DNA from: Lachnospiraceae bacterium
Lineage (GTDB): Bacteria > Bacillota > Clostridia > Lachnospirales > Lachnospiraceae
Length of the DNA stretch: 47,073 nucleotides
Assembly: GCA_024695225.1 (NCBI GenBank)
Contig: JAILIO010000030.1
Span: 1-47,073 of the forward strand
Direction of reading: 5' to 3'
The notes beneath the pieces are model-generated. The model searched no databases. It had not been told where the DNA came from and saw only the letters and a list, made by a program, of their open reading frames with translations. A program made the translations under genes and the position numbers. Positions 7,517 to 14,706 of the stretch are shown here, piece by piece (within the stretch, counting starts at the first letter, position 1; each line of letters starts with the position of its first letter).

Positions 7517-8869
7517 TCATTTTATGGTCGCATTATCCTGAATGTGGCTAACCACTTTCTTCTTCAGCATCTCCCTGGCAGCGCCCCCGTTTCCGTAGCT
7601 TTCCACGGCCTGTTTTGCAGTGTCCTCATCATCTTCCTCTTCATCTATGAGATACTGCTTGTATTCATCGGCGCTTGCGGTGATCCCGGCCTTTTCGGCA
7701 ACCGCCTGATAAGCCAGATCTTTCTTTGCCCTTTCCTGAGCTCTCTTTTCCAGATATTTCTCATAATCCTTCCAGGAGAACTTGGGTTCCTCTTCAGTCT
7801 CCTCATCGCTGTCAGCTTCTTCTGTGCTCTCCGCAGCCTCCGTGCTCTCCGCTGCCTCCGTGCTCTCCGCAGCAGCGCTCTCAGCCTCAGCCTCTTCCTC
7901 ATCCTTGTCATTCTGTATCATCTCAGCCAAGTACGCTTCAAGATCAGCATAAGGATTGTCCATGCCATAGCTTGTGTACATCTGGACCATGTAATCATAA
8001 TTCATCTTATCCTCATTTTTTATGATACCCTTGAGGGTCTTTACATATTTCTGAGGGTAGGATGTTACTGTAGTGTTTTCCTCAAGATAGTCGGTGATCC
8101 AGTTTTTCGCATTCTCCTTTTCATTGGTCTCCTTCAGGTACTGCCTGTAGCCCTCGGCACTGTCTGCCTTGTCTGAAAGATGCTCTTTAACAAACTCGTC
8201 ATTGAACTCGGGCTGAGTGTATATGCCCTTTACAGTCACTGCGAATTCCGCATCCTTGCCCTGGAGATCTTCCTTTGAATAGTCATCGGGGAAGGTCACG
8301 TTCACTGTCACATTCTCTCCCACACCATGTCCTATGAGCTGCTCCTCAAAATCATCGATAAATGAACCGGAACCAATGGTGAGATCGTAATCATCCGCCG
8401 AACCGCCGTCGAACTCTTCACCGTCGATGGTTCCCACATAATCGATGCTCACTTCATCACCGTCCTCGATCAGGTCCTCTGTGGTGGTGGACAGTTCCTT
8501 GTTATTGTCGAGCTCTGTCTGGATATCCGAATCAATACTCTCTTCCGTATATTCAACCTCGCTTAAGGGGATAGTCACATTTTCAATATCCGCAGGGACG
8601 GTCACAAAGTCAGACGCCTTGACCCCTGTCACATAACCGTTGTCGTCAAGACCTGCGCTCATATCGTCAATGGCCTTGGTCTCACTGAGGCTTCTGTATA
8701 TCTTTCCCCCTCCCCAAACTACCAGGAGACAAACGATAACCGCTAATATACAACCCGGGATCAGACGCGAAAGGAACCTGTTCCTTCTATCCCTTGCCAC
8801 CTCTTTGGCCCTTGCTTCTCTTTTCTGTTTGCTGGCAGACTTTTCGTTCTTTTCATTTGTACCGGACAT
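7517..8869 (-). CDS. Membrane-anchored trigger-factor-like FKBP prolyl isomerase
   Basis: A 450-residue protein. Residues 1-32 are highly basic, a single transmembrane helix follows (about 33-55, IPGCILAVIVCLLVVWGGG), then an FKBP domain (about 130-215, DGDEVSIDYVGTIDGEEFDGG). The C-terminal half resembles the trigger factor chaperone arms. The ribosome-docking N-terminal domain with its GFRxGKxP loop is missing, and a membrane anchor takes its place, so it probably assists folding of secreted proteins outside the cell. The C-terminal arm holds three exact ESTEAA units and a long Asp/Glu-rich stretch. The start at 8869 was chosen because CAGGAG lies 8 nt upstream; earlier ATGs lack a site. 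It is divergent from the DUF3048 gene. Confidence 0.8.
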   Translation of the reverse strand: MSGTNEKNEKSASKQKREARAKEVARDRRNRFLSRLIPGCILAVIVCLLVVWGGGKIYRSLSETKAIDDMSAGLDDNGYVTGVKASDFVTVPADIENVTIPLSEVEYTEESIDSDIQTELDNNKELSTTTEDLIEDGDEVSIDYVGTIDGEEFDGGSADDYDLTIGSGSFIDDFEEQLIGHGVGENVTVNVTFPDDYSKEDLQGKDAEFAVTVKGIYTQPEFNDEFVKEHLSDKADSAEGYRQYLKETNEKENAKNWITDYLEENTTVTSYPQKYVKTLKGIIKNEDKMNYDYMVQMYTSYGMDNPYADLEAYLAEMIQNDKDEEEAEAESAAAESTEAAESTEAAESTEEADSDEETEEEPKFSWKDYEKYLEKRAQERAKKDLAYQAVAEKAGITASADEYKQYLIDEEEDDEDTAKQAVESYGNGGAAREMLKKKVVSHIQDNATIK

Positions 8870-8940
8870 TTCCATCACTCCTGTATATATGCGGACCGGG
8901 GGCTTCCCGCCGCTCTTCCAAATTAAACACAATCTTACAT

Positions 8941-8968
8941 ATCATACTACAATTTCAACGATATGCAA
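8941..8968 (-). promoter_or_regulatory. Promoter of the trigger-factor-like gene
   Basis: On the minus strand TTGCAT is followed by a 16-nt spacer and TATGAT, about 70 nt before the start codon. Confidence 0.4.
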
Positions 8969-9002
8969 GGGTAAACCTTATGTAAATTAATACATGTAGT
9001 AC

Positions 9003-9031
9003 TTGAAACCTTAATAAGTTTTCATTATAAT
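9003..9031 (+). promoter_or_regulatory. Promoter of the DUF3048 gene
   Basis: TTGAAA, a 17-nt spacer and a perfect TATAAT predict a start near 9038, giving a leader of about 45 nt. Confidence 0.65.
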
Positions 9032-9082
9032 CGCCTTTGCAACAAAAACCATTTTTTTAATCCAGGAGTGAAAGGAAGTAAA

Positions 9083-10057
9083 ATGAGAAAAAATCTACTT
9101 AAAAGAGCTGCTGCAGTTCTTGCAGCCGCAGCACTGCTGGTGAGCGCATCTCCTGCCACGCTTAATGCCGCAGGTATAAGTGAGACCAGCGGAAGACCTA
9201 CGCTTACCCCCAACCAGAGACCCATCGCCGTGATGGTGGACAATGAAAAGACCGCCCTCAAGCACTATGGCGTGGGAGAGGCTGATGTTGTTTATGAACT
9301 CATGAACAGCACCGCAAACGGCAGGATCACCCGTCTCATGTGCGTGTACAAGGACTGGGCAGCGATCCCCAGGATCGGAAGCATCCGCAGCACACGTCCC
9401 ACGAACATGCTGCTGGCAGCCGAATGGAACGCTGTACTGCTCCACGACGGAGGTCCTTTCTACAACAATGCTTACTATGGTCTTGTTAACCACATTTCAG
9501 GCGGCTTTGCCAGGATCGCCAACGGGAAGCCCCGTGAATTCACAGAGTATGTCACAGCAGGACAGCCTGCAGCCCGTATGGCAGCAGCCGGCATTCCCGC
9601 AACCGGCGGACAGGTAAACCACTTCAATTTCGGAGCAGTCACTCTGGCCGGACAGCCCGGGGCAAGATCCGCCACCACAGTGGGACTTCCCTTCCCCCAC
9701 AATGCATCAAGGCTCGTATACAATGCGGCAACTATGACTTATGATTACTATGAATACGGTTCCATCCACACAGACGCTGAGGACGGCCAGGTTGCAACCT
9801 TTGACAATGTGCTGATCCAGAACTGCGCATTCACCCTCTTTGATGCCAACGGCTACATGATGTACAACTGCGTAGGATCGGGCTCAGGCTACTACCTCAC
9901 AAGAGGGATGGCCATACCTGTCACCTGGACAAAGAGTTCAAACACCGATGTGACCAGGTTCTACAACACATCAGGCAGCCAGATCACGCTGAACGCAGGA
10001 AAGACCTACATAACCCTGGTTCCTTCGGACTCCTGGGCAGCTCTTGCAATAGGTTAA
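9083..10057 (+). CDS. Secreted DUF3048 (YerB-like) protein
   Basis: A 324-residue protein with a signal peptide (MRKNLLKRAAAVLAAAALLV, likely cut after LNA). The rest matches DUF3048: RPIAVMVDNEKTAL, ADVVYELMNS, RIGSIRSTRP, LHDGGP, and a C-terminal domain with YYLTRGMAIPVTW. YerB of Bacillus is a lipoprotein of unclear function; this copy has no lipobox cysteine and should be released. An ATG with AAAGGAAG upstream was preferred to the in-frame GTG 15 nt earlier. The 3' end overlaps convergent argJ by 4 nt. Confidence 0.85.
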   Translation: MRKNLLKRAAAVLAAAALLVSASPATLNAAGISETSGRPTLTPNQRPIAVMVDNEKTALKHYGVGEADVVYELMNSTANGRITRLMCVYKDWAAIPRIGSIRSTRPTNMLLAAEWNAVLLHDGGPFYNNAYYGLVNHISGGFARIANGKPREFTEYVTAGQPAARMAAAGIPATGGQVNHFNFGAVTLAGQPGARSATTVGLPFPHNASRLVYNAATMTYDYYEYGSIHTDAEDGQVATFDNVLIQNCAFTLFDANGYMMYNCVGSGSGYYLTRGMAIPVTWTKSSNTDVTRFYNTSGSQITLNAGKTYITLVPSDSWAALAIG

Positions 10058-11301
10058 CTCCTGTAATCACCGTTTATCTTTACATAATCATACGAAAGGT
10101 CGCAGCCGTAGGCGCGGCCTTTCTCTTTGCCCGAATTAAGCTCCACATCCACAAGGATCTCATCGGAAGACAGGATCTCTGCAGCAGTGTCTTCTGAAAA
10201 GGGAACCCCGGCTCCGTCCCTGCAGACTGCTATCCTGCCCTTGTCGGAGGCCAGATCCACATCAACCTTCTCTATATCCACGTCCGTTTCAGCGTAACCG
10301 ATGGCGCAGAGTATCCGTCCCCAGTTTGCATCCTCGCCGAACATGGCGCATTTCACCAGGTTTGATGAGATTACGCTCTTTGCGATAACAGAAGCCTGTT
10401 CAGGGCTGACTCCCCCGGACACATGGCATTCTATGAGTTTCGTTGCGCCTTCCCCGTCCCTGGCCAGCATCTTCACAAGACCTTCCATGACCAGATACAG
10501 GGCGTTCTCCAATGCTTTATAACCTTCAGAGCCGGCGTCATCAACCCTGTTGCCACCTGCTGCCCCGTTTGCCATGAGGACTATCATGTCGTTGGTGGAC
10601 ATATCCCCGTCCACAGACAGGCAGTTGTATGTTTTTTTCACATTCACGTTGAGAGCCCTCTGCAGCAATTCCGGAGCCACATCCATATCTGTTGTTATAA
10701 ATGAAAGGGTTGTGGCCATATCCGGGCGGATCATACCGCTTCCCTTCGCCATGCCACCCAGGCTGTACGTCACATCTTCCACCTGAAAACGGACAGCCAC
10801 TTCTTTCGGAACTGTATCCGTGGTCATCACAGCCTTTTCAGCTTCGATATGGTTTTCAGGGGACAGACCGGATACCAGTTCTTTCATGGAATTCTCCACC
10901 GGTGTGACATCAAAAGGCTGTCCTATGACGCCGGTGGACGCCACAAGCACCTGTTCTTCAGGGATATCGAGAGCAGAGGCAGCCGCCCTGCACATGCGCT
11001 CTGCCTTCTCCTCCCCGTCGGACAGGCAGGTGTTTGCATTCTTTGAATTCATCACAACCGCCCTGGCCCTGCCGCCGGATACCTTTAGATGATCTGCAGT
11101 GACCTTTAACGGCGCTCCCTTCACCTTGTTTGTGGTGTAGACCGCGGCTGCAAAAGCCTCCCTGTCGGAAAATACAATACCCAGATCGTTTTTTCCGGGG
11201 GTGTCATTTATCCCGCATCTCAGGCCGTTTGCGCTGAATCCTTTGGCAGCGCAGGCCCCCATTTCCACGTATTTAAAACCTTCCATTTCAGTGAAATTCA
11301 T
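10054..11301 (-). CDS. argJ: Bifunctional ornithine acetyltransferase/N-acetylglutamate synthase
   Basis: A 415-residue ArgJ. The self-cleavage site is visible as KGSGMIRPDMATTLSF, where the threonine starting the beta chain is the nucleophile. Other family blocks are MNSKNANTC, VASTGVIGQP and DGDMSTNDM. The enzyme recycles the acetyl group from acetylornithine to glutamate, and the bifunctional type also uses acetyl-CoA. GGGGAGAGG precedes the ATG. It is separated by about 12 kb from the other arginine genes (argC, argB, argD), where an unrelated GNAT gene sits between argC and argB. Confidence 0.95.
   Translation of the reverse strand: MNFTEMEGFKYVEMGACAAKGFSANGLRCGINDTPGKNDLGIVFSDREAFAAAVYTTNKVKGAPLKVTADHLKVSGGRARAVVMNSKNANTCLSDGEEKAERMCRAAASALDIPEEQVLVASTGVIGQPFDVTPVENSMKELVSGLSPENHIEAEKAVMTTDTVPKEVAVRFQVEDVTYSLGGMAKGSGMIRPDMATTLSFITTDMDVAPELLQRALNVNVKKTYNCLSVDGDMSTNDMIVLMANGAAGGNRVDDAGSEGYKALENALYLVMEGLVKMLARDGEGATKLIECHVSGGVSPEQASVIAKSVISSNLVKCAMFGEDANWGRILCAIGYAETDVDIEKVDVDLASDKGRIAVCRDGAGVPFSEDTAAEILSSDEILVDVELNSGKEKGRAYGCDLSYDYVKINGDYRS
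10094..10123 (+). terminator. Terminator for the DUF3048 gene inside the argJ 3' end
   Basis: GAAAGGTCGC pairs with GCGGCCTTTC (10 bp, one G-U) around a 10-nt loop, followed by TCTTT. It lies 37 nt past the DUF3048 stop, within convergent argJ codons. The U-run is short. Confidence 0.4.
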
Positions 11302-11316
11302 TTATCCTCTCCCCTT

Positions 11317-11381
11317 GTCAGCCCTTGAGACCTCCGGTCTGTCTGTCACTGTCAGCCCTTGAGACCTCTGGTCTGTCTGTC
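11317..11381. repeat. 34-bp tandem duplication at the end of the FakA-like gene
   Basis: GTCAGCCCTTGAGACCTC and the following 13 bp occur at 11317-11347 and again at 11351-11381 with one mismatch. The copy at 11351 encodes the last residues (RQTRGLKG) and stop of the FakA-like gene. The other is an untranslated duplicate just beyond the stop. Confidence 0.85.
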
Positions 11382-11621
11382 CATATCTTCAACGACGATA
11401 TCATAGATCTCACCCAGAGTTGCGGCATAGCGCAGCACATCCCAGGGTTCATTGGTATGAAAATGGATCTTTACCGTATCCTCATCTCCCGCGGCGATCA
11501 GACTGTCTCCCTTAAAATTGTCCGTGATATAGTCCCTGATCTCATCCTCGTCCAGATCCTCATCTCTCCTGTCGATCAAAAGCTGTGTGTCATAACGAAA
11601 TTCAATGCTCTGTTCAGCCAT
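11352..11621 (-). CDS. Free-standing FakA/YloV C-terminal-type domain protein
   Basis: An 89-residue protein matching the segment near the end of FakA (fatty acid kinase, YloV): FRYDTQLLIDRRD, then FKGDSLIAAGDEDTVKIHFH, then TNEPWDVLRYAATLGEIYDI. FakA proteins contain a DAK2 kinase domain first; that domain is missing here, so this cannot be a kinase. It may be a small partner or regulator; its role is unknown. GGGAGG precedes the ATG, and the start overlaps rarA by 8 nt, so it is translated downstream of rarA. Its 3' end is tandemly duplicated. Confidence 0.65.
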   Translation of the reverse strand: MAEQSIEFRYDTQLLIDRRDEDLDEDEIRDYITDNFKGDSLIAAGDEDTVKIHFHTNEPWDVLRYAATLGEIYDIVVEDMDRQTRGLKG

Positions 11622-12951
11622 CTTCTGCGTCCTCCCTGTGTTTTCTTTTCCATTCTTTTATCTTTTCAAGCCTTTCGGCAAGTTCTCTCTCCTTCCCCTC
11701 TCCGGTGGGCTCGTAATATGTCCTTCCGGCAAGGGAGTCGGGCAGACATTCCATGGCGGTCAGCCTGTCCTCGTAATCGTGGGCGTACATATAACCCTTT
11801 CCGTATCCCACTTCCTTCATAAGCCCGGTGGGAGCGTTCCTGATGATCAGGGGCACCGGTTCATCCGGCAGTTCCTCCACATCCCTTTTTGCATTGTTAT
11901 AGGCAGTCTCCATGGAATTGGACCTGGGAGCCAGTGAAAGATAGACCACAGCCTCCGTCAGATGGACCGAGCACTCCGGCATCCCGATAAAATGACAGGC
12001 CTGGTACGCCGACACCGCAAGGGTCATGGCGTAAGGGTCTGCAAGTCCCACATCCTCAGCGGAAAATCTCAACACTCTGCGGGCGATGTAAAGGGGGTCC
12101 TCCCCTGCTTCCAGCATTCGGGAAAGCCAGTAAACCGCCGCATCCGGGTCTGAATTTCTCATGGATTTGTGCAGGGCGGAAATGAGATTGTAATGTTCTT
12201 CTCCCTGCCTGTCATACAAAAGGGACTTTCTTGTAACACACTGTTTTAAGATCTCATCCGTAACGGTGGTAACGCCCAACCCGTCCATATCGCCGTTCAG
12301 CACCGCCATCTCCAGAGTGGACAGCGCCCTCCTGGCATCTCCGTTTGAAAAGGCGGCGATGGCGGACAGGGCATCATCGGAAATCACCACCTGCTGTCCC
12401 CCAAATCCCCGTTTATCTGTCAGTGCCCTCTTCAGCACCTTCACGATATCCTGTTCGGAAAGGGCCTTCAGCACAAACACCCTGCACCTGGACAGAAGAG
12501 CCCCGTTGATCTCAAAAGAGGGATTTTCGGTGGTGGCGCCGATGAGAATTATGGCGCCCTTTTCCACAAAGGGCAGAAAAGCGTCCTGCTGGGCTTTATT
12601 GAAACGGTGTATCTCATCCACAAAGACAATGGTGCGCTGCCCCATGGAGCGGTTGTCGTCCGCCTGTTTCATCAGATCTCTTATCTCTTTTATGCCGCTG
12701 GTAACAGCAGAAAAATCCGCGAAGACCGCCCTGGTCTTTCGGGCGATCATACGCGCAAGAGTGGTCTTCCCCACGCCGGGGGGACCCCAGAATATCATAG
12801 ATGTGATGCTGTCATTCTCTATAAGCCGCCGCAACACCATCCCTTCCCCCAGCAGGTGCTCCTGACCTGCAAACTCGGAGAGATCGGTGGGTCTCAGACG
12901 GTCGGCGAGAGGTTTTGGCATCTCTCTGTCAAATAAAGACATCTGTTCCAT
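11614..12951 (-). CDS. rarA: Replication-associated recombination ATPase RarA
   Basis: A 445-residue AAA+ ATPase of the RarA/MgsA/WRNIP1 family that acts at stalled replication forks with single-stranded-DNA-binding protein. Seen are LRPTDLSEFAGQEHLLGEG, Walker A GPPGVGKTTLAR, Walker B FVDEIHRFN, GATTENPSFEIN, the arginine-finger region SRCRVFVL and the C-terminal tetramer domain (SDPDAAVYWLSRMLEAGEDP). The long ORF was trimmed to MEQMSLFDREMPKPLADRL, where homologues begin, although no strong ribosome binding site is visible there. The FakA-like gene follows with an 8-nt overlap. Confidence 0.92.
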   Translation of the reverse strand: MEQMSLFDREMPKPLADRLRPTDLSEFAGQEHLLGEGMVLRRLIENDSITSMIFWGPPGVGKTTLARMIARKTRAVFADFSAVTSGIKEIRDLMKQADDNRSMGQRTIVFVDEIHRFNKAQQDAFLPFVEKGAIILIGATTENPSFEINGALLSRCRVFVLKALSEQDIVKVLKRALTDKRGFGGQQVVISDDALSAIAAFSNGDARRALSTLEMAVLNGDMDGLGVTTVTDEILKQCVTRKSLLYDRQGEEHYNLISALHKSMRNSDPDAAVYWLSRMLEAGEDPLYIARRVLRFSAEDVGLADPYAMTLAVSAYQACHFIGMPECSVHLTEAVVYLSLAPRSNSMETAYNNAKRDVEELPDEPVPLIIRNAPTGLMKEVGYGKGYMYAHDYEDRLTAMECLPDSLAGRTYYEPTGEGKERELAERLEKIKEWKRKHREDAEDG

Positions 12952-13010
12952 GTGTGCTATTATATGATACAGATGGAAAATGTCAAAACAGCACTGTCTG
13001 CTTACGCCCC

Positions 13011-13039
13011 TTGCCCGCCGGCTCCCCATTGTATATAAT
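13011..13039 (+). promoter_or_regulatory. Candidate promoter of thrH
   Basis: A perfect TATAAT at 13034-13039 lies 17 nt after a weak TTGCCC, about 80 nt before the thrH start. Confidence 0.4.
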
Positions 13040-13117
13040 ATCCTTTGGAAATCAGTACAGGACAGCATTTAAAGTCCTCACTCATGATCGCTATCAGATC
13101 GGAAAGGCAGAAAATTT

Positions 13118-13720
13118 ATGGATATAGTTTGTCTCGATATGGAAGGGGTCCTGGTCCCCGAAATCTGGATAGCTTTTGCGGAAGCCACAAATATACCGGA
13201 GCTCAGGCGCACCACAAGGGATGAACCGGATTACGGGAAACTCATGAACTACCGCATAGGCATACTCAGAGAGCACGGACTGGGACTTAAAGAGATACAG
13301 GATGTAATAGGGACCATCGATCCCCTCCCGGGGGCAAAGGAATTTCTCGACGAACTGAGGGATCTGGTGCCTGTGATAATCATAAGCGATACATTTACCC
13401 AGTTTGCGGGGCCCCTTATAAAGAAGCTGGGAAACCCCACACTGTTCTGCAACACCCTGGAGATCTCTGACGATGGCTTCGTCACCGGATTTAAGATGAG
13501 AGTGCAAAATTCCAAGCTGACCACTGTGAAAGCCTTGGAATCCATCGGCTACGATGTCATATCCTCCGGGGACAGTTTCAACGATCTGGCCATGATAAAG
13601 GAGAGCAAAAAAGGTTTTCTCTTCAAGAGCACGGAAGCCATAATAAAAGATAATCCGGACCTCAGTCATTTCGACGAGTATCCGGATCTCCTGAAAGCCA
13701 TTAAAGATTCACTCTCATAA
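13118..13720 (+). CDS. thrH: ThrH: phosphoserine phosphatase/homoserine phosphotransferase
   Basis: A 200-residue HAD-family enzyme closely following Pseudomonas ThrH: CLDMEGVLVPEIWIAFAE (motif I with the nucleophilic aspartate), TTRDEPDYGKLM, IISDTFTQF (motif II) and SSGDSFNDLAMI (motif IV). ThrH dephosphorylates phosphoserine and can pass the phosphate to homoserine, linking serine and threonine synthesis. AAAGG precedes the ATG. It is a single-gene unit, convergent with bioY, with only 14 nt between the stops; its terminator hairpin lies inside bioY codons. Confidence 0.93.
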   Translation: MDIVCLDMEGVLVPEIWIAFAEATNIPELRRTTRDEPDYGKLMNYRIGILREHGLGLKEIQDVIGTIDPLPGAKEFLDELRDLVPVIIISDTFTQFAGPLIKKLGNPTLFCNTLEISDDGFVTGFKMRVQNSKLTTVKALESIGYDVISSGDSFNDLAMIKESKKGFLFKSTEAIIKDNPDLSHFDEYPDLLKAIKDSLS

Positions 13721-13734
13721 CACAAATTAAAATT

Positions 13735-14412
13735 TCAGTTTTCCATGAGCCCTGACCTGTTCAGGGCTCTTTTCAGCGCCCGGGATGCCATATAAGCCAG
13801 GACGACGCTCAGGATATCCTTTGGGATATATGGGGCCGAGACCAGCGCAAAAGCCTTTGCCATGCCTGCCGCCACAAAGCCTTCAGACCCTGCGTTCATT
13901 GAATTGTACACCAGCATGAACTGAAAGACCCCTGTCAGATGACATACAGCGAGTCCTGTAATCCCCAGTCCCACCGCCGGGAATACTTTCATCCACTTGT
14001 CTGACATCCTGACCCTGCTGCCATAGCCGCACAGAAAAGCCATGGGGATGAATCCGAAGATAAAACCGCCTGCAAGTCCGAACAATACGCCGGGACCGGC
14101 CTGAGCGCCGTTGTACACAGGCACTCCAAGGAGTCCGAGCAAGAGGTAGATAAGTGCCGTAACAGCACCGGGCACTGCCCCGATCGTATATCCAACAAGC
14201 GCCACAGCGAAAGTCTGCAGTGTCATCGGCACACCAAAGACCGAAAAAGGGATGGGTATGACTGACAATACCGACAGTATGGCCGCCATCATCCCTATTG
14301 TCACAATCTGTCTGGTATCGGGCCTGACTCCGGTTTTTCCTGCGGCAGCTTTATCAGTACTGTTATTGTCGAACTTATCTTTTTCCAATGTCTTTACGCT
14401 TGCTTCCTTCAT
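13735..14412 (-). CDS. bioY: Biotin transporter S-component BioY
   Basis: A 225-residue membrane protein with about six hydrophobic segments. Family blocks are PFSVFGVPMTLQTFAVALVG, GLLGVPVYNG, PGVLFGLAGGFIFGF and a final SAPYIPKDILSVVLA. BioY is the biotin-binding part of an ECF importer; no EcfA/EcfT genes are in this window, so it would use a shared energizing module. The N-terminal 35 residues are a hydrophilic, cytosolic extension. Upstream lie a strong promoter and a BirA-type operator, supporting control by biotin supply, with a 112-bp repeat in the leader. Confidence 0.92.
   Translation of the reverse strand: MKEASVKTLEKDKFDNNSTDKAAAGKTGVRPDTRQIVTIGMMAAILSVLSVIPIPFSVFGVPMTLQTFAVALVGYTIGAVPGAVTALIYLLLGLLGVPVYNGAQAGPGVLFGLAGGFIFGFIPMAFLCGYGSRVRMSDKWMKVFPAVGLGITGLAVCHLTGVFQFMLVYNSMNAGSEGFVAAGMAKAFALVSAPYIPKDILSVVLAYMASRALKRALNRSGLMEN
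13747..13773 (+). terminator. thrH terminator embedded in the bioY 3' coding end
   Basis: GAGCCCTGA and TCAGGGCTC form a perfect 9-bp stem with loop CCTGT followed by TTTTC on the plus strand, 27 nt after the thrH stop. The same bases encode BioY residues near RALNRSGL. Confidence 0.6.
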
Positions 14413-14452
14413 TTGTCACACTCTCCTGTCTTTCTTTGATTTAGTTTTTCAT

Positions 14453-14564
14453 ATGGCTAAGATTTTTCATGGGCTCAGCTTTGCCCGGCCTCAGTTTTAC
14501 ATGGGCTCAGCTTTGCACAGTCTCAATTTTGCATGGGCTCAATTTTGCATGGGGCTTGGTTTTT
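14453..14564. repeat. Seven 16-bp tandem units in the bioY leader
   Basis: Units of 16 bp keep exact phase for seven copies; the best conserved is ATGGGCTCAGCTTTGC (14469, 14501), with variants at 14453, 14485, 14517, 14533 and 14549. The array is non-coding and fills most of the transcribed leader between the BirA-type operator and the bioY ribosome binding site. Confidence 0.85.
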
Positions 14565-14598
14565 TCACAGCATATCGGGCGCAATCATCACCATGCTG

Positions 14599-14630
14599 CT
14601 GTTAACCATATTGTGTATTAGGGTTAACAG
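14599..14630. promoter_or_regulatory. BirA-type biotin operator of bioY
   Basis: CTGTTAACC and GGTTAACAG are perfect inverted half-sites separated by 14 bp. Spaced GTTAAC half-sites are the known form of BirA operators in Firmicutes. The site begins at the predicted bioY transcription start, where bound BirA would block initiation or early elongation. Confidence 0.75.
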
Positions 14631-14637
14631 CCTGTTC

Positions 14638-14666
14638 AGTATAAATCCCGGCCCCCTGTATGTCAA
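14638..14666 (-). promoter_or_regulatory. bioY promoter
   Basis: On the minus strand a perfect TTGACA is followed by a 17-nt spacer and TATACT. The predicted start is near 14631, giving a leader of about 220 nt. An inverted repeat ATCCCGG/CCGGGAT overlaps it and could also end argS transcription. Confidence 0.65.
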
Positions 14667-14706
14667 GACCGGGATCTGAATCTTTCGCACAATTCTTAAA
14701 TCTGTT

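Noticed and set aside
7645-7911. Arg/Leu-rich minus-strand ORF
   Set aside because: Alternative frame of the acidic repeat segment in the trigger-factor-like gene.
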